Below, piece after piece: positions 16,456-24,180 of a stretch of 64,000 bases of DNA. The translations under genes and the position numbers were made by a program. The DNA comes from Aquisediminimonas sp031376385. Its GTDB lineage: Bacteria > Pseudomonadota > Alphaproteobacteria > Sphingomonadales > Sphingomonadaceae. The notes beneath the pieces are model-generated. The model did no database searches. It was not told the origin of the DNA and saw nothing but the letters and a program-made list of their open reading frames with translations. The DNA lies in the NCBI GenBank assembly GCA_031376385.1, contig JANMDQ010000019.1:18341-82340 (forward strand), read 5' to 3'. How positions within the stretch are numbered: the first letter of the stretch is position 1; every line of letters begins with the position of its first letter.

Positions 16456-16825
16456 TTTCCCTGAGACAGAGCTGATGGAAGAAACCGAACCAGCAGAGCG
16501 GCCCACGATAGCCGCTCTTTTCGGACAACTGGTTGACGATGGCCGCACATTTGCGACTGCCGAAGTGGCCTATTTGAAGGCGCAAGCCGGCGAGCGGGCG
16601 ATCTATGCTCTGCCGGGCTTTGCGATGATCGGAATTGCGATTGCGCTTAGTTTCGCGGCGATTGTTGCAGGCCTTATCGCGCTGATGCTGTGGCTCGCGA
16701 CTTTGGTGACACTCGGATGGGCCACGTTGATCGTCACGACAGCGGCGGGGCTGCTCTGCTATATCCTGATCCGCGTGGGTATTGCTCGCTTGCGAGGAAG
16801 CCTCAAATCGAGGGAAACAAGATGA
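16439..16825 (+). CDS. YqjE / Holin-X-like membrane protein
   Basis: The 128-residue protein starts with an acidic soluble stretch (ETELMEETEPAERPTIAALFGQLVDDGRTFATAEVAYLKAQAGE), then two strong membrane segments (about 58-80 and 85-108), the layout of the 'phage holin family'/YqjE (PF07332-like) proteins. It overlaps the preceding gene by 17 nt and the following one by 4 nt (ATGA). The shared order with E. coli yqjD-yqjE suggests an envelope or stress-related role rather than a phage one. Confidence 0.75.
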   Translation: MTTTPDFPETELMEETEPAERPTIAALFGQLVDDGRTFATAEVAYLKAQAGERAIYALPGFAMIGIAIALSFAAIVAGLIALMLWLATLVTLGWATLIVTTAAGLLCYILIRVGIARLRGSLKSRETR

Positions 16826-17097
16826 CTGACCCATTGTCTACCAGCGAGATCGACCTTCAAACTGCGCGGACGCGGCTTAAAAATAGCCTGTCATCGGTTA
16901 AGGCGCGCGTCAGCCCCAAGGCCCTGAAGGATGATGCGCTGAATGCCGCCAAAAACCGACTTATTGGCGTGGCGGTCGCCTCACGTCGAAGCCCTGTGAT
17001 AGCTGTTGGAGCCCTTGCCGTCGCAGGGCTTATTGCTTTTCGAAAACCCATCTCAGCTGCCATCAAGCGGCTTTCCAAGGAGAAGAAAAATGTCTGA
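16822..17097 (+). CDS. DUF3618-like small membrane protein
   Basis: The 91-residue protein contains a DUF3618-type segment (IDLQTARTRLKNSLSSVKARVSPKALKDDALN, about 9-40) and a membrane segment (SPVIAVGALAVAGLIAF, about 57-73) followed by a basic tail. DUF3618 proteins commonly co-occur with YqjE-like holins in alphaproteobacteria. The start ATG overlaps the upstream stop (ATGA). Function unknown. Confidence 0.7.
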   Translation: MTDPLSTSEIDLQTARTRLKNSLSSVKARVSPKALKDDALNAAKNRLIGVAVASRRSPVIAVGALAVAGLIAFRKPISAAIKRLSKEKKNV

Positions 17098-17578
17098 CAC
17101 CCTCAGCGACAAAGCGTCTGAAACCTATAAGGCCGCCAAGTCCAAAGCCACAGATGCGGCTCATACTGCCAAAGTGAAGGCTGAACAGGCCGCAGCTGCC
17201 GCTAAAACCAGCGCGCAGAAAGCGGCACAATCCGCAAAGGCAACCGCAAAGAAGGCTACGGTCAAAACCAGCCAGACGGTTGAGAGCAATCCTTTGGCAG
17301 TTGTCGCTGGTGGCCTAGCCATCGGTGCGATCATTGCAGCCCTTATTCCGCGCACCAAACACGAAGATGATCTGGTGGGTAAGGTCGGTAAGTCAGTCCG
17401 CGCCACGGCCAGCAAAGCTGCAAAGACCGCAACTGCCACCGCGAAATCGCAGATGAACGAGCTGGGCCTTAACGCAGACGCCGCCAAGGGGCAGTTGCGC
17501 GATATCGTGAGCAAGATTAGTGAAGCTGCAGCCAGCGCCGGTGCCGCCGCTGCGGATACAGTTCGAAAACGCAAATAG
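17090..17578 (+). CDS. Ala/Lys-rich helical protein with central membrane segment
   Basis: The 162-residue protein is very rich in Ala, Lys, Thr and Ser, resembling histone-H1-like or phasin-like repeats (about residues 5-60: SKATDAAHTAKVKAEQAAAAAK). It has a membrane segment in the middle (NPLAVVAGGLAIGAIIAALIP, about 65-85) and a second Ala-rich helical half. An RBS (AAGGAGAAG) precedes the ATG, which overlaps the upstream stop by 8 nt. It is the last gene of the YqjD/YqjE-like operon and may be another DUF883-type member. Confidence 0.7.
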   Translation: MSDTLSDKASETYKAAKSKATDAAHTAKVKAEQAAAAAKTSAQKAAQSAKATAKKATVKTSQTVESNPLAVVAGGLAIGAIIAALIPRTKHEDDLVGKVGKSVRATASKAAKTATATAKSQMNELGLNADAAKGQLRDIVSKISEAAASAGAAAADTVRKRK

Positions 17579-17597
17579 CAAAGGCCTTCCTCCCCTC

Positions 17598-17810
17598 ATG
17601 AGCAACCTCCACCTTGTCTTCGGCGGTCGCGTCTCAGACCCCATGACGCTCGACTTTAACGATCTCAAGTCCATCGATATCGTTGGCATGTTCCCCGATT
17701 TCAAAAGCGCGGAGACGGCCTGGCGCGCTGCAGCTCAACGGACAGTGGACGATGCCGAAATGAAATATGTCGTTGTCCATTTGCATAGGCTGTTGCAGCC
17801 TGCGGTGTAA
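17598..17810 (+). CDS. DUF4170 protein
   Basis: The 70-residue protein matches the DUF4170 family: LHLVFGGRVSDPMTLDFNDLKSIDIVGMFPDFKSAETAWRAAAQRTVDDAEMKYVVVHLHRLLQP. Members are small cytosolic alphaproteobacterial proteins, often next to inositol-monophosphatase-like genes, with no established function. It starts 20 nt after the preceding gene and is probably co-transcribed with it. Confidence 0.75.
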   Translation: MSNLHLVFGGRVSDPMTLDFNDLKSIDIVGMFPDFKSAETAWRAAAQRTVDDAEMKYVVVHLHRLLQPAV

Positions 17811-17856
17811 TGGCTAAGTCTGTTGGTCTTGAAGACTATTGGCGGAACTATATCTC

Positions 17857-19011
17857 ATGACGATTGACACCCTATTGAGCGAAGCCGTCAAGTCCGGCTC
17901 CATTGCCGGGGCTGCGGCTTTTATCGGCAACCAAGCCGGTGTGATCTCCACTCATGCCGCTGGCTTTCGGGATGTGGCGAGCGGTGCCGCAATGACGCCA
18001 GATACGGTGTTCCAGATCGCATCCATGACCAAAGCGATTACGTCGGTTGCTGCGATGCAACTTGTTGAACGGGGATTGCTATCACTTGATGCGCCAATCG
18101 GCGATCTGCTGCCAGACTTGGCCGATCCACATGTGATCGACGGGTTTGAAGAGGGCGGCGCTGTGATCCTCCGCCCTGCGACCCGTGCCATCACCCTTCG
18201 TCATTTGCTGACGCACACATCTGGCTTTGGCTATGAATTCATGAACGCGGACATGTTGCGCGCGCGGGGACCGGCGGGAGGCCCGCCACCCGGCACAAAA
18301 GCCGCACTTGTCTCTCCTTTGCTTTTCGATCCTGGGGAGCGGTGGGAATATGGGATAAGCACCGATTGGGTTGGTCTCGCCGTCGAAGCCGCCAGCGGAC
18401 GCAGCCTTGACGCCTATTTTGATGCGGAGATTTTCGAGCCGCTCGGGATGATCGATACCGGATTTTTCGTGACCGATGTCGTGACATCGCGCCGCGCCAC
18501 GCTCCAATTGCGCGGAGAGGATGGCGCACTCACGCCCTTCTCCGTTGAAATTGGTGGTGGGCCAGAAGCCGAAGTCCTGTCCGCTGGCGGTGGCCTGTAT
18601 AGCAGTGGGCCAGACTATATGCGCTTTCTCCGGATGATCCTGAACGATGGCAGCCTTGACGGGATCACCATTCTGAAGTCGGAAACCGTTTCAGACATGA
18701 GCCGCAATCAGATTGGGGATATTCGCGCAGGGGCCATGGCGACAATCAATCCCATGTTCGCCTTGGCCAATGATCCGTTTCCCGATCAGCACTCTGGCTG
18801 GGGGCTAGGTTTCCTCATCAACCCGGAGCGCGGCCCGTATGGCCGTGCAGCCGGCAGCTTGTCATGGGCGGGCATTGCCAACACTTACTACTGGATCGAT
18901 CCGGCAAGCGACATCGCGGGCCTGATCATGATGCAGCACCTGCCGTTTGGTGATCCTGCCGCGCTAGAGCTCTATGCCGCGTTTGAGCGGGCTGTGTACG
19001 ACCTTAAATAA
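17857..19011 (+). CDS. Serine hydrolase of the class C beta-lactamase/esterase family
   Basis: The 384-residue protein has the SxxK motif as S56-M-T-K59, the tyrosine motif as YGIS near residue 166 (YxS rather than YxN), TLRHLLTHTSGFGYEF, and ends with GSLSWAGIANTYYWIDP, an H/GxG-type block. These fit penicillin-binding-protein-like esterases more than true beta-lactamases. There is no obvious signal peptide, so it may be cytosolic. ATG at 17857 was chosen over an upstream TTG. The 3' end overlaps convergent greA by 8 nt. Substrate unknown. Confidence 0.85.
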   Translation: MTIDTLLSEAVKSGSIAGAAAFIGNQAGVISTHAAGFRDVASGAAMTPDTVFQIASMTKAITSVAAMQLVERGLLSLDAPIGDLLPDLADPHVIDGFEEGGAVILRPATRAITLRHLLTHTSGFGYEFMNADMLRARGPAGGPPPGTKAALVSPLLFDPGERWEYGISTDWVGLAVEAASGRSLDAYFDAEIFEPLGMIDTGFFVTDVVTSRRATLQLRGEDGALTPFSVEIGGGPEAEVLSAGGGLYSSGPDYMRFLRMILNDGSLDGITILKSETVSDMSRNQIGDIRAGAMATINPMFALANDPFPDQHSGWGLGFLINPERGPYGRAAGSLSWAGIANTYYWIDPASDIAGLIMMQHLPFGDPAALELYAAFERAVYDLK

Positions 19012-19480
19012 ACTCGATCTTTGACACGACATAATATTTGTCGCCCGACGGCACGGTCACTTCCACTTCCTCATCAACCAGACGACCGATAAGCGCGCGA
19101 CCGATGGGGCTGTTGTAAGAAATGCGGCCCACTTTCGCATCAGCTTCGGGCTGGCCGACAAGCTGATAGCGGATTGCCTTGTCATCTTCGTCGAGCAGCG
19201 TGACCGTGGCGCCAAACACAACTTTGTTGCCAGACAGCGTCTTTGGATCAATCACCACTGCGCGGCTTAGCTTATCTTCAATGTCAGCAATCGTCGCCTC
19301 GACCTGGCCTTGACGCTCCTTAGCCGCATGATATTCCGCATTTTCTGAGAGATCGCCGTGCGCGCGCGCTTCCTCGATCGCCTCGATGATCAGCGGGCGC
19401 TCGATCTTCAACTCGCTCAAGTGATCAAGCAGCATTTTCTGGCCTTCGACCAGCATTGGCATTTTTTCTACAGTCGCCAT
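19004..19480 (-). CDS. greA: Transcription elongation factor GreA
   Basis: The 158-residue protein has an N-terminal coiled-coil hairpin with the acidic tip GDLSENAEYHAAKE, which reaches into the RNA polymerase secondary channel and stimulates cleavage of backtracked RNA. The C-terminal FKBP-like domain follows (VVFGATVTLLDEDD through IGRALIGRLVDEEVEV). The start has AAGGAA as RBS. It lies downstream of carB on the same strand, a usual alphaproteobacterial order. Confidence 0.95.
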   Translation of the reverse strand: MATVEKMPMLVEGQKMLLDHLSELKIERPLIIEAIEEARAHGDLSENAEYHAAKERQGQVEATIADIEDKLSRAVVIDPKTLSGNKVVFGATVTLLDEDDKAIRYQLVGQPEADAKVGRISYNSPIGRALIGRLVDEEVEVTVPSGDKYYVVSKIEFI

Positions 19481-19570
19481 CGGGCGTTCCTTTTTATCTT
19501 TACCGTCAATAACAGACCCCCCGGCAAACCCGGTGATGAGGCCCGCCGCAGCGTCACGAAGGTGATGGAG

Positions 19571-22500
19571 TCAACGTGCGTTTGTCGAATGATAAGACTG
19601 TAGCGTCCGAACTTCAAGGTTTCGTTGCTTCAGCGCCGCAATTGCCTGCGCCGATGCCACTGCCGCTGACGCGGTTGTGAACTGCGCCACTTTACCCATT
19701 AACGCAGAGCGGCGAATTTCCTGACTGTCTTTCAAGGATTGCCAGCCCTCTGTCGTGTTGAAAATAAGCGCAATTTCGCCGTCCTTAATCTTATCGACAA
19801 TATGGGGGCGGCCCTCAGCGACCTTATTCACACGCTCCACATCTATGCCCTGAGCGCCGAGATAGTCCGCCGTCCCGCTGGTCGCACAAATCGCAAAGCC
19901 CATGTCGATCATTTGTTGCACAGCAGGTACGATCACTATCTTGTCACTGTCTTTGACCGAAACGAATAGCTTGCCTGCCATGGGAAGCATCATCCCTGCC
20001 CCCATCTGCGCCTTGGCAAAGGCCATGGCAAAATCCTGATCGATTCCCATGACTTCGCCTGTACTCTTCATTTCTGGTGAAAGGACAGGATCAACGCCGG
20101 GGAAGCGCGCGAATGGGAACACAGCTTCTTTTACCGCGATATAGTCAATATCCAGATTGATCTTTGGCAGATCGCGCAGCTTTTCGCCTGCCATTACCCG
20201 TGCAGCGATTTTGGCGATGGGCGCGCCGATAGCCTTGGCCACGAACGGCACAGTCCGGCTGGCGCGCGGGTTAACTTCGATCAAGTAAACATCGCCATCC
20301 TTCACTGCGAACTGCACATTCATCAGGCCCCGCACACTCAGCGCGCGCGCCAAAATCTCGGATTGCCGGCGTATCTCATCAATAATCTCGGCGGGCAAAC
20401 TATAAGGCGGCAATGTGCAGGCGCTGTCCCCAGAATGGACTCCAGCTTCTTCCACATGCTGCAAAATGCCCGCGACAACCACATCATCGCCATCACAAAT
20501 CGCGTCAACATCCACCTCAATCGCGTCACGGAGATAACGGTCAATCAGCACTGGCGAGTCGCCAGACACGATCACCGCTGTCTGAATATAATTTTCCAGC
20601 TGCGCGACAGTATCGACAATTTCCATCGCCCGTCCGCCCAGGACATAGGATGGCCGCATGAGCACGGGATAACCAATTGTCTCCGCCACGCGAATGGCTT
20701 CCTCGCGCGTCCGCGCAATGCCGTTTTCGGGCTGTTTGAGACCAAGTTTGTTGATGAGAGCCGCAAACCGTTCGCGGTCCTCCGCCAGATCAATTGCGTC
20801 TGGTGACGTACCGAGGATCGGGATGCCCGCATCCTCCAACGCCTTGGCCAGGTTCAACGGCGTTTGACCACCAAACTGGACAATCACGCCTTTCAGCGTG
20901 CCATTCTGTTGTTCTACATGCAGGATTTCCAGCACATCCTCAGCAGTCAAAGGCTCAAAATACAGCCGATCAGACGTGTCATAGTCGGTGGATACGGTCT
21001 CTGGGTTGCAGTTGACCATGATGGTTTCGTAACCCGCATCCCCGAGTGCATAGCAAGCGTGGCAGCAGCAATAGTCAAACTCAATCCCCTGCCCGATCCG
21101 GTTTGGCCCGCCTCCAAGAATAACGATCTTCTCTCGCGAAGTCGGCGCGGACTCGCACTCCGGCGCCCCAAATGACGGCGCTTCATAGGTTGAATACATA
21201 TAGGGTGTCTTGGCCTCAAATTCGGCCGCGCACGTATCAATCCGCTTGAACACAGGCCGCACACCCAGCCGGTGCCGGAGAGCGCGCACTTCGGCTTCCG
21301 TGGCACCGCCAGCCATGGCCCGCTGCGCCTCCATCGCTATGCCGGAACCAAAGCGCACGGCGGTTTCCATACCCGGGCGCACGTTGATGGATTCCAGAGC
21401 GAGGAAAGCCAATCGCTTATCGCTAAATCCCATGGACTTCAGGCGACGCAGCGGTTCGGCCTGTTGCGGCAGGCCATTGGTTTTAACCTCGGTTTCAGCC
21501 GCGATAATTTCCTCTATCCGTTCCAGAAACCAGGGATCAAATTTCGCAACGGCATGGATTTCGGCCACAGTCATGCCTTCGCGCAGCGCTTGCGCAGCGA
21601 CTAATAGCCGGTCCGGCGTTGCGCGGGAAAGTTCCGCAATCAGATCATCTTTTGACGCACCCCTCAGATGATCAACATAGTTGAAACCGACCAGCCCCGT
21701 TTCTAGGCCTCGCAGCGCCTTTTGCAGGGATTCATGAATGTTGCGGCCAATTGCCATGACTTCACCAACGGATTTCATGGCTGTTGACAGCAGTGGCTCC
21801 GCACCCTTGAACTTTTCAAAGGCAAAACGCGGGATCTTAGTGACGACATAATCAATCGTCGGCTCAAACGATGCAGGCGTCGCGCCGGTAATGTCGTTGG
21901 TGATCTCGTCGAGCGTATAGCCCACCGCCAGCTTCGCCGCGACCTTGGCAATCGGGAAGCCCGTGGCCTTTGACGCAAGCGCAGATGACCGGGAAACGCG
22001 CGGGTTCATCTCAATCACGATCAGACGGCCATCCTTGGGATTGACTGCGAACTGAACGTTGGAACCCCCTGTTTCCACACCAATTTCACGCAAGCAAGCA
22101 ATCGAGGCGTTGCGCATAATCTGATATTCTTTGTCCGTTAGCGTCAACGCCGGGGCGACGGTGATCGAGTCGCCAGTATGCACGCCCATCGGGTCAATAT
22201 TCTCAATCGAACAGATGATGATGCAATTGTCGTTCTTGTCGCGGACAACCTCCATCTCATATTCTTTCCAGCCGAGCAGCGATTCCTCAATCAGCACTTC
22301 AGTCGTCGGCGACGCATCCAAGCCGCCCGTCACAATGCCGATAAATTCTTCGCGGTTATACGCGATCCCGCCGCCCGTGCCGCCCATCGTGAAGCTTGGC
22401 CGAATGATCGATGGCAGCCCCGTGCGCTCCAGCACGGTCAGCGCCTCATCCAGCGTATGGGCAATGCCAGACCGAGCGGATTCAAGCCCAATCTTGGTCA

Positions 22501-22924
22501 TCGCGTCCCGGAATTTGATCCTGTCCTCCGCCTTATCAATCGCTTCTGCATCCGCGCCGATCATCTCGACGCTGTATTTTGCCAGCGTACCATCATTGAA
22601 CAGAGCGAGCGCCGTATTGAGCGCGGTCTGCCCGCCCATCGTCGGCAGCAGTGCCATTTTTTCGTCTGGAAAGCGCGCGCGCTCCGCTGCGATGATCTTT
22701 GCCACCACTTCAGGCGTAATCGGCTCAATATAGGTTGCGTCGGCCAATTCCGGGTCGGTCATGATCGTCGCCGGGTTGGAATTGACGAGGATGATCCGAT
22801 ATCCCTCCTCTTTGAGCGCCTTCACGGCTTGAGTGCCGGAATAATCAAATTCGCACGCCTGCCCGATGATGATGGGGCCAGCGCCGATGATGAGGATGGA
22901 GTGAATATCGGTGCGTTTGGGCAT
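19571..22924 (-). CDS. carB: Carbamoyl-phosphate synthase large chain
   Basis: The 1117-residue protein makes carbamoyl phosphate from bicarbonate, ATP and ammonia delivered by CarA, feeding arginine and pyrimidine synthesis. It has two homologous ATP-grasp halves (first: IIIGAGPIIIGQACEFDYSGTQ, second: GGGPNRIGQGIEFDYCCCHA near residue 567), an oligomerisation region between them, and a C-terminal MGS-like allosteric domain (VSVKDSDKIVIVPAVQQMIDMGF). It is slightly longer than the E. coli protein. Its start lies 58 nt from the divergent antitoxin gene; carA is 1.2 kb further upstream on the same strand. Confidence 0.97.
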   Translation of the reverse strand: MPKRTDIHSILIIGAGPIIIGQACEFDYSGTQAVKALKEEGYRIILVNSNPATIMTDPELADATYIEPITPEVVAKIIAAERARFPDEKMALLPTMGGQTALNTALALFNDGTLAKYSVEMIGADAEAIDKAEDRIKFRDAMTKIGLESARSGIAHTLDEALTVLERTGLPSIIRPSFTMGGTGGGIAYNREEFIGIVTGGLDASPTTEVLIEESLLGWKEYEMEVVRDKNDNCIIICSIENIDPMGVHTGDSITVAPALTLTDKEYQIMRNASIACLREIGVETGGSNVQFAVNPKDGRLIVIEMNPRVSRSSALASKATGFPIAKVAAKLAVGYTLDEITNDITGATPASFEPTIDYVVTKIPRFAFEKFKGAEPLLSTAMKSVGEVMAIGRNIHESLQKALRGLETGLVGFNYVDHLRGASKDDLIAELSRATPDRLLVAAQALREGMTVAEIHAVAKFDPWFLERIEEIIAAETEVKTNGLPQQAEPLRRLKSMGFSDKRLAFLALESINVRPGMETAVRFGSGIAMEAQRAMAGGATEAEVRALRHRLGVRPVFKRIDTCAAEFEAKTPYMYSTYEAPSFGAPECESAPTSREKIVILGGGPNRIGQGIEFDYCCCHACYALGDAGYETIMVNCNPETVSTDYDTSDRLYFEPLTAEDVLEILHVEQQNGTLKGVIVQFGGQTPLNLAKALEDAGIPILGTSPDAIDLAEDRERFAALINKLGLKQPENGIARTREEAIRVAETIGYPVLMRPSYVLGGRAMEIVDTVAQLENYIQTAVIVSGDSPVLIDRYLRDAIEVDVDAICDGDDVVVAGILQHVEEAGVHSGDSACTLPPYSLPAEIIDEIRRQSEILARALSVRGLMNVQFAVKDGDVYLIEVNPRASRTVPFVAKAIGAPIAKIAARVMAGEKLRDLPKINLDIDYIAVKEAVFPFARFPGVDPVLSPEMKSTGEVMGIDQDFAMAFAKAQMGAGMMLPMAGKLFVSVKDSDKIVIVPAVQQMIDMGFAICATSGTADYLGAQGIDVERVNKVAEGRPHIVDKIKDGEIALIFNTTEGWQSLKDSQEIRRSALMGKVAQFTTASAAVASAQAIAALKQRNLEVRTLQSYHSTNAR

Positions 22925-22982
22925 TTGACTAAAGTGCTTTCATTGCATACATTGATTGCATCGAGGTTACGGGAGATGCGGA

Positions 22983-23246
22983 ATGGCGACAGTGACTGTT
23001 CGAAATTTGGATGATGTGGTCAAGCAAGGTGCCCGAATGGCGGGCGCTAGAAACGGACGTTCCATGGAGGCTGAAATTCGGTGCCTGCTTGAACAAACGT
23101 ATAGTCCCGTCGCCAATGATCGGGCCGCGCGCATTCGTGCTATGTCTGGGCCAGAATTTGTCGCTCATCTGATTATGGTCGCCAACGGGGCGGAACTGAT
23201 CATTCCCGAGCGCGAAGCTGAGGATGTCGAGTTCCCTGACCTGTGA
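22983..23246 (+). CDS. FitA-type ribbon-helix-helix antitoxin
   Basis: The 87-residue protein has an N-terminal RHH fold typical of FitA/VapB (TVTVRNLDDVVKQGARMAGARNGRSMEAEIRCLLEQ) and an acidic C-terminus (EREAEDVEFPDL) that would bind the toxin. It overlaps the PIN toxin by 4 nt (GTGA). Direct TTGCAT repeats at 22943-22962 between it and carB could be its operator. The pair is inserted between carA and carB. Confidence 0.85.
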   Translation: MATVTVRNLDDVVKQGARMAGARNGRSMEAEIRCLLEQTYSPVANDRAARIRAMSGPEFVAHLIMVANGAELIIPEREAEDVEFPDL

Positions 23247-23656
23247 TCTTGGCTGATACAAATGTCTGGGGCGCGGTGAACCGGCCAAGACAAAACCCGC
23301 AAGTCTGTCGCTGGGTTGCGGAAAACGCGCCCGATATCTGGTTGTCGACAATCGTGATCGCTGAAATCCGCTTGGGGATTGAAAACCCGAAAGCAGCAGC
23401 AAAGCGCGCCGATCTTGAGCAGTGGCTTGAAGATATCGAATCCGCCCACGAAAGCCGCATACTGGCGTTTGACCGCGACGCGGCTCATGTCTTCGGACGC
23501 CTGATTGCAGGGCGCAAGCTGGAAAAGCAGGAAACGAAACTGCTTGATCTACAAATCGCCGCGCAAGGAATTGCTCAAAATGCCATGATCGCCACACGCA
23601 ATTTGAAAGATTTTGAGTGGACGGGAGTGAAGGTCGTGAACCCTTGGATGGGGTGA
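23243..23656 (+). CDS. FitB-type PIN-domain toxin (putative endoribonuclease)
   Basis: The 137-residue PIN protein has the acidic residues expected for metal-dependent RNA cleavage: D5 (LADTNV), E41 (IVIAEIRLG), D102 (LLDLQIAAQ) and D123 in TRNLKDF, followed by the FitB-like TGVKVVNPW ending. It starts with GTG overlapping the antitoxin stop codon. Such toxins cut tRNA or other RNA when the antitoxin is degraded. All key residues are present, so the toxin looks intact. Confidence 0.88.
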   Translation: MILADTNVWGAVNRPRQNPQVCRWVAENAPDIWLSTIVIAEIRLGIENPKAAAKRADLEQWLEDIESAHESRILAFDRDAAHVFGRLIAGRKLEKQETKLLDLQIAAQGIAQNAMIATRNLKDFEWTGVKVVNPWMG

Positions 23657-23671
23657 CGAGTTTCCCCTTGC

Positions 23672-23745
23672 CGTCATCACGAACGCAGCGCGGCAATCCG
23701 TCGGCACCGCGGACTGGATTGCTTAGCTCCGCTCGCACTGACGGC
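23672..23745. repeat. Inverted repeat, CGTCAT...GGCAATCC type
   Basis: CCGTCATCACGAACGCAGCG-CGGCAATCC (from 23671) is an imperfect reverse complement of GGATTGC...GCTCGCACTGACGG (ending 23744). It is a degenerate copy of the CGTCATTGCGAGC element found at 33775, 43640 and 49685. It lies between the PIN toxin gene and the convergent tail-anchored protein gene and may serve as a transcription end for both. Confidence 0.7.
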
Positions 23746-23817
23746 GGGTTGTCCACGGCGAGGGAGGCTGGGCCTATGCTGATGAGCGGCTTGGGGGAGA
23801 TGATAAGGCTGGGCATT

Positions 23818-24180
23818 TTATGCCAACCACCAAAGTAAGATTGTAAGCGGGATCGCGATAATCCCGGCTATACTGCTCCATTTTGCCCAGTCGACCTGCG
23901 AAACTTCCGGCTCGGCTGCGTTGGAAGAGCGCCGGATTTCGGCTGCCCGAGCAAACAATGCGCCGTTCGGCAGAAATGACAGGTTGTCGGTTGCCTGCCA
24001 ATCTACTCCCAAGCCTTGACGATACAGCTCGCTCGCTAGGCTTTCACGCCAGCTCAAAGGAGCTTGTGGAAATAGCTCATCGTGAATTGATACCAGTCTA
24101 ATCGTTTCGATCTTCACGCCGCTTTGGCGATCCGCAATCTCTACGATCATTCGATCAAGATACTGCTGATAGTCTATCAC
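23818..24180 (-). CDS. Hypothetical tail-anchored protein downstream of carA
   Basis: The 120-residue protein has a soluble N-terminal part (MIDYQQYLDRMIVEIADRQS; RESLASELYRQGLGVDWQ) and a single C-terminal membrane segment (WSSIAGIIAIPLTILLWWLA) ending at the last residue, so it should be tail-anchored with its bulk in the cytosol. Its ATG overlaps the carA stop by 4 nt, so it is translated from the carA message. No family is recognised. Confidence 0.65.
   Translation of the reverse strand: MIDYQQYLDRMIVEIADRQSGVKIETIRLVSIHDELFPQAPLSWRESLASELYRQGLGVDWQATDNLSFLPNGALFARAAEIRRSSNAAEPEVSQVDWAKWSSIAGIIAIPLTILLWWLA

Noticed and set aside
16439..16825. Prophage holin
   Set aside because: No lysis or other phage genes nearby; context matches the yqjD-yqjE-type chromosomal operon.
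17857..19011. Antibiotic-resistance beta-lactamase
   Set aside because: The fold matches class C-like serine hydrolases, but the YxS motif and the lack of a signal peptide fit esterase-type relatives; resistance cannot be claimed.
22178..23014. Plus-strand frame of 278 codons opposite the carB start
   Set aside because: Shadow of carB; it would also overlap the antitoxin gene in another frame.
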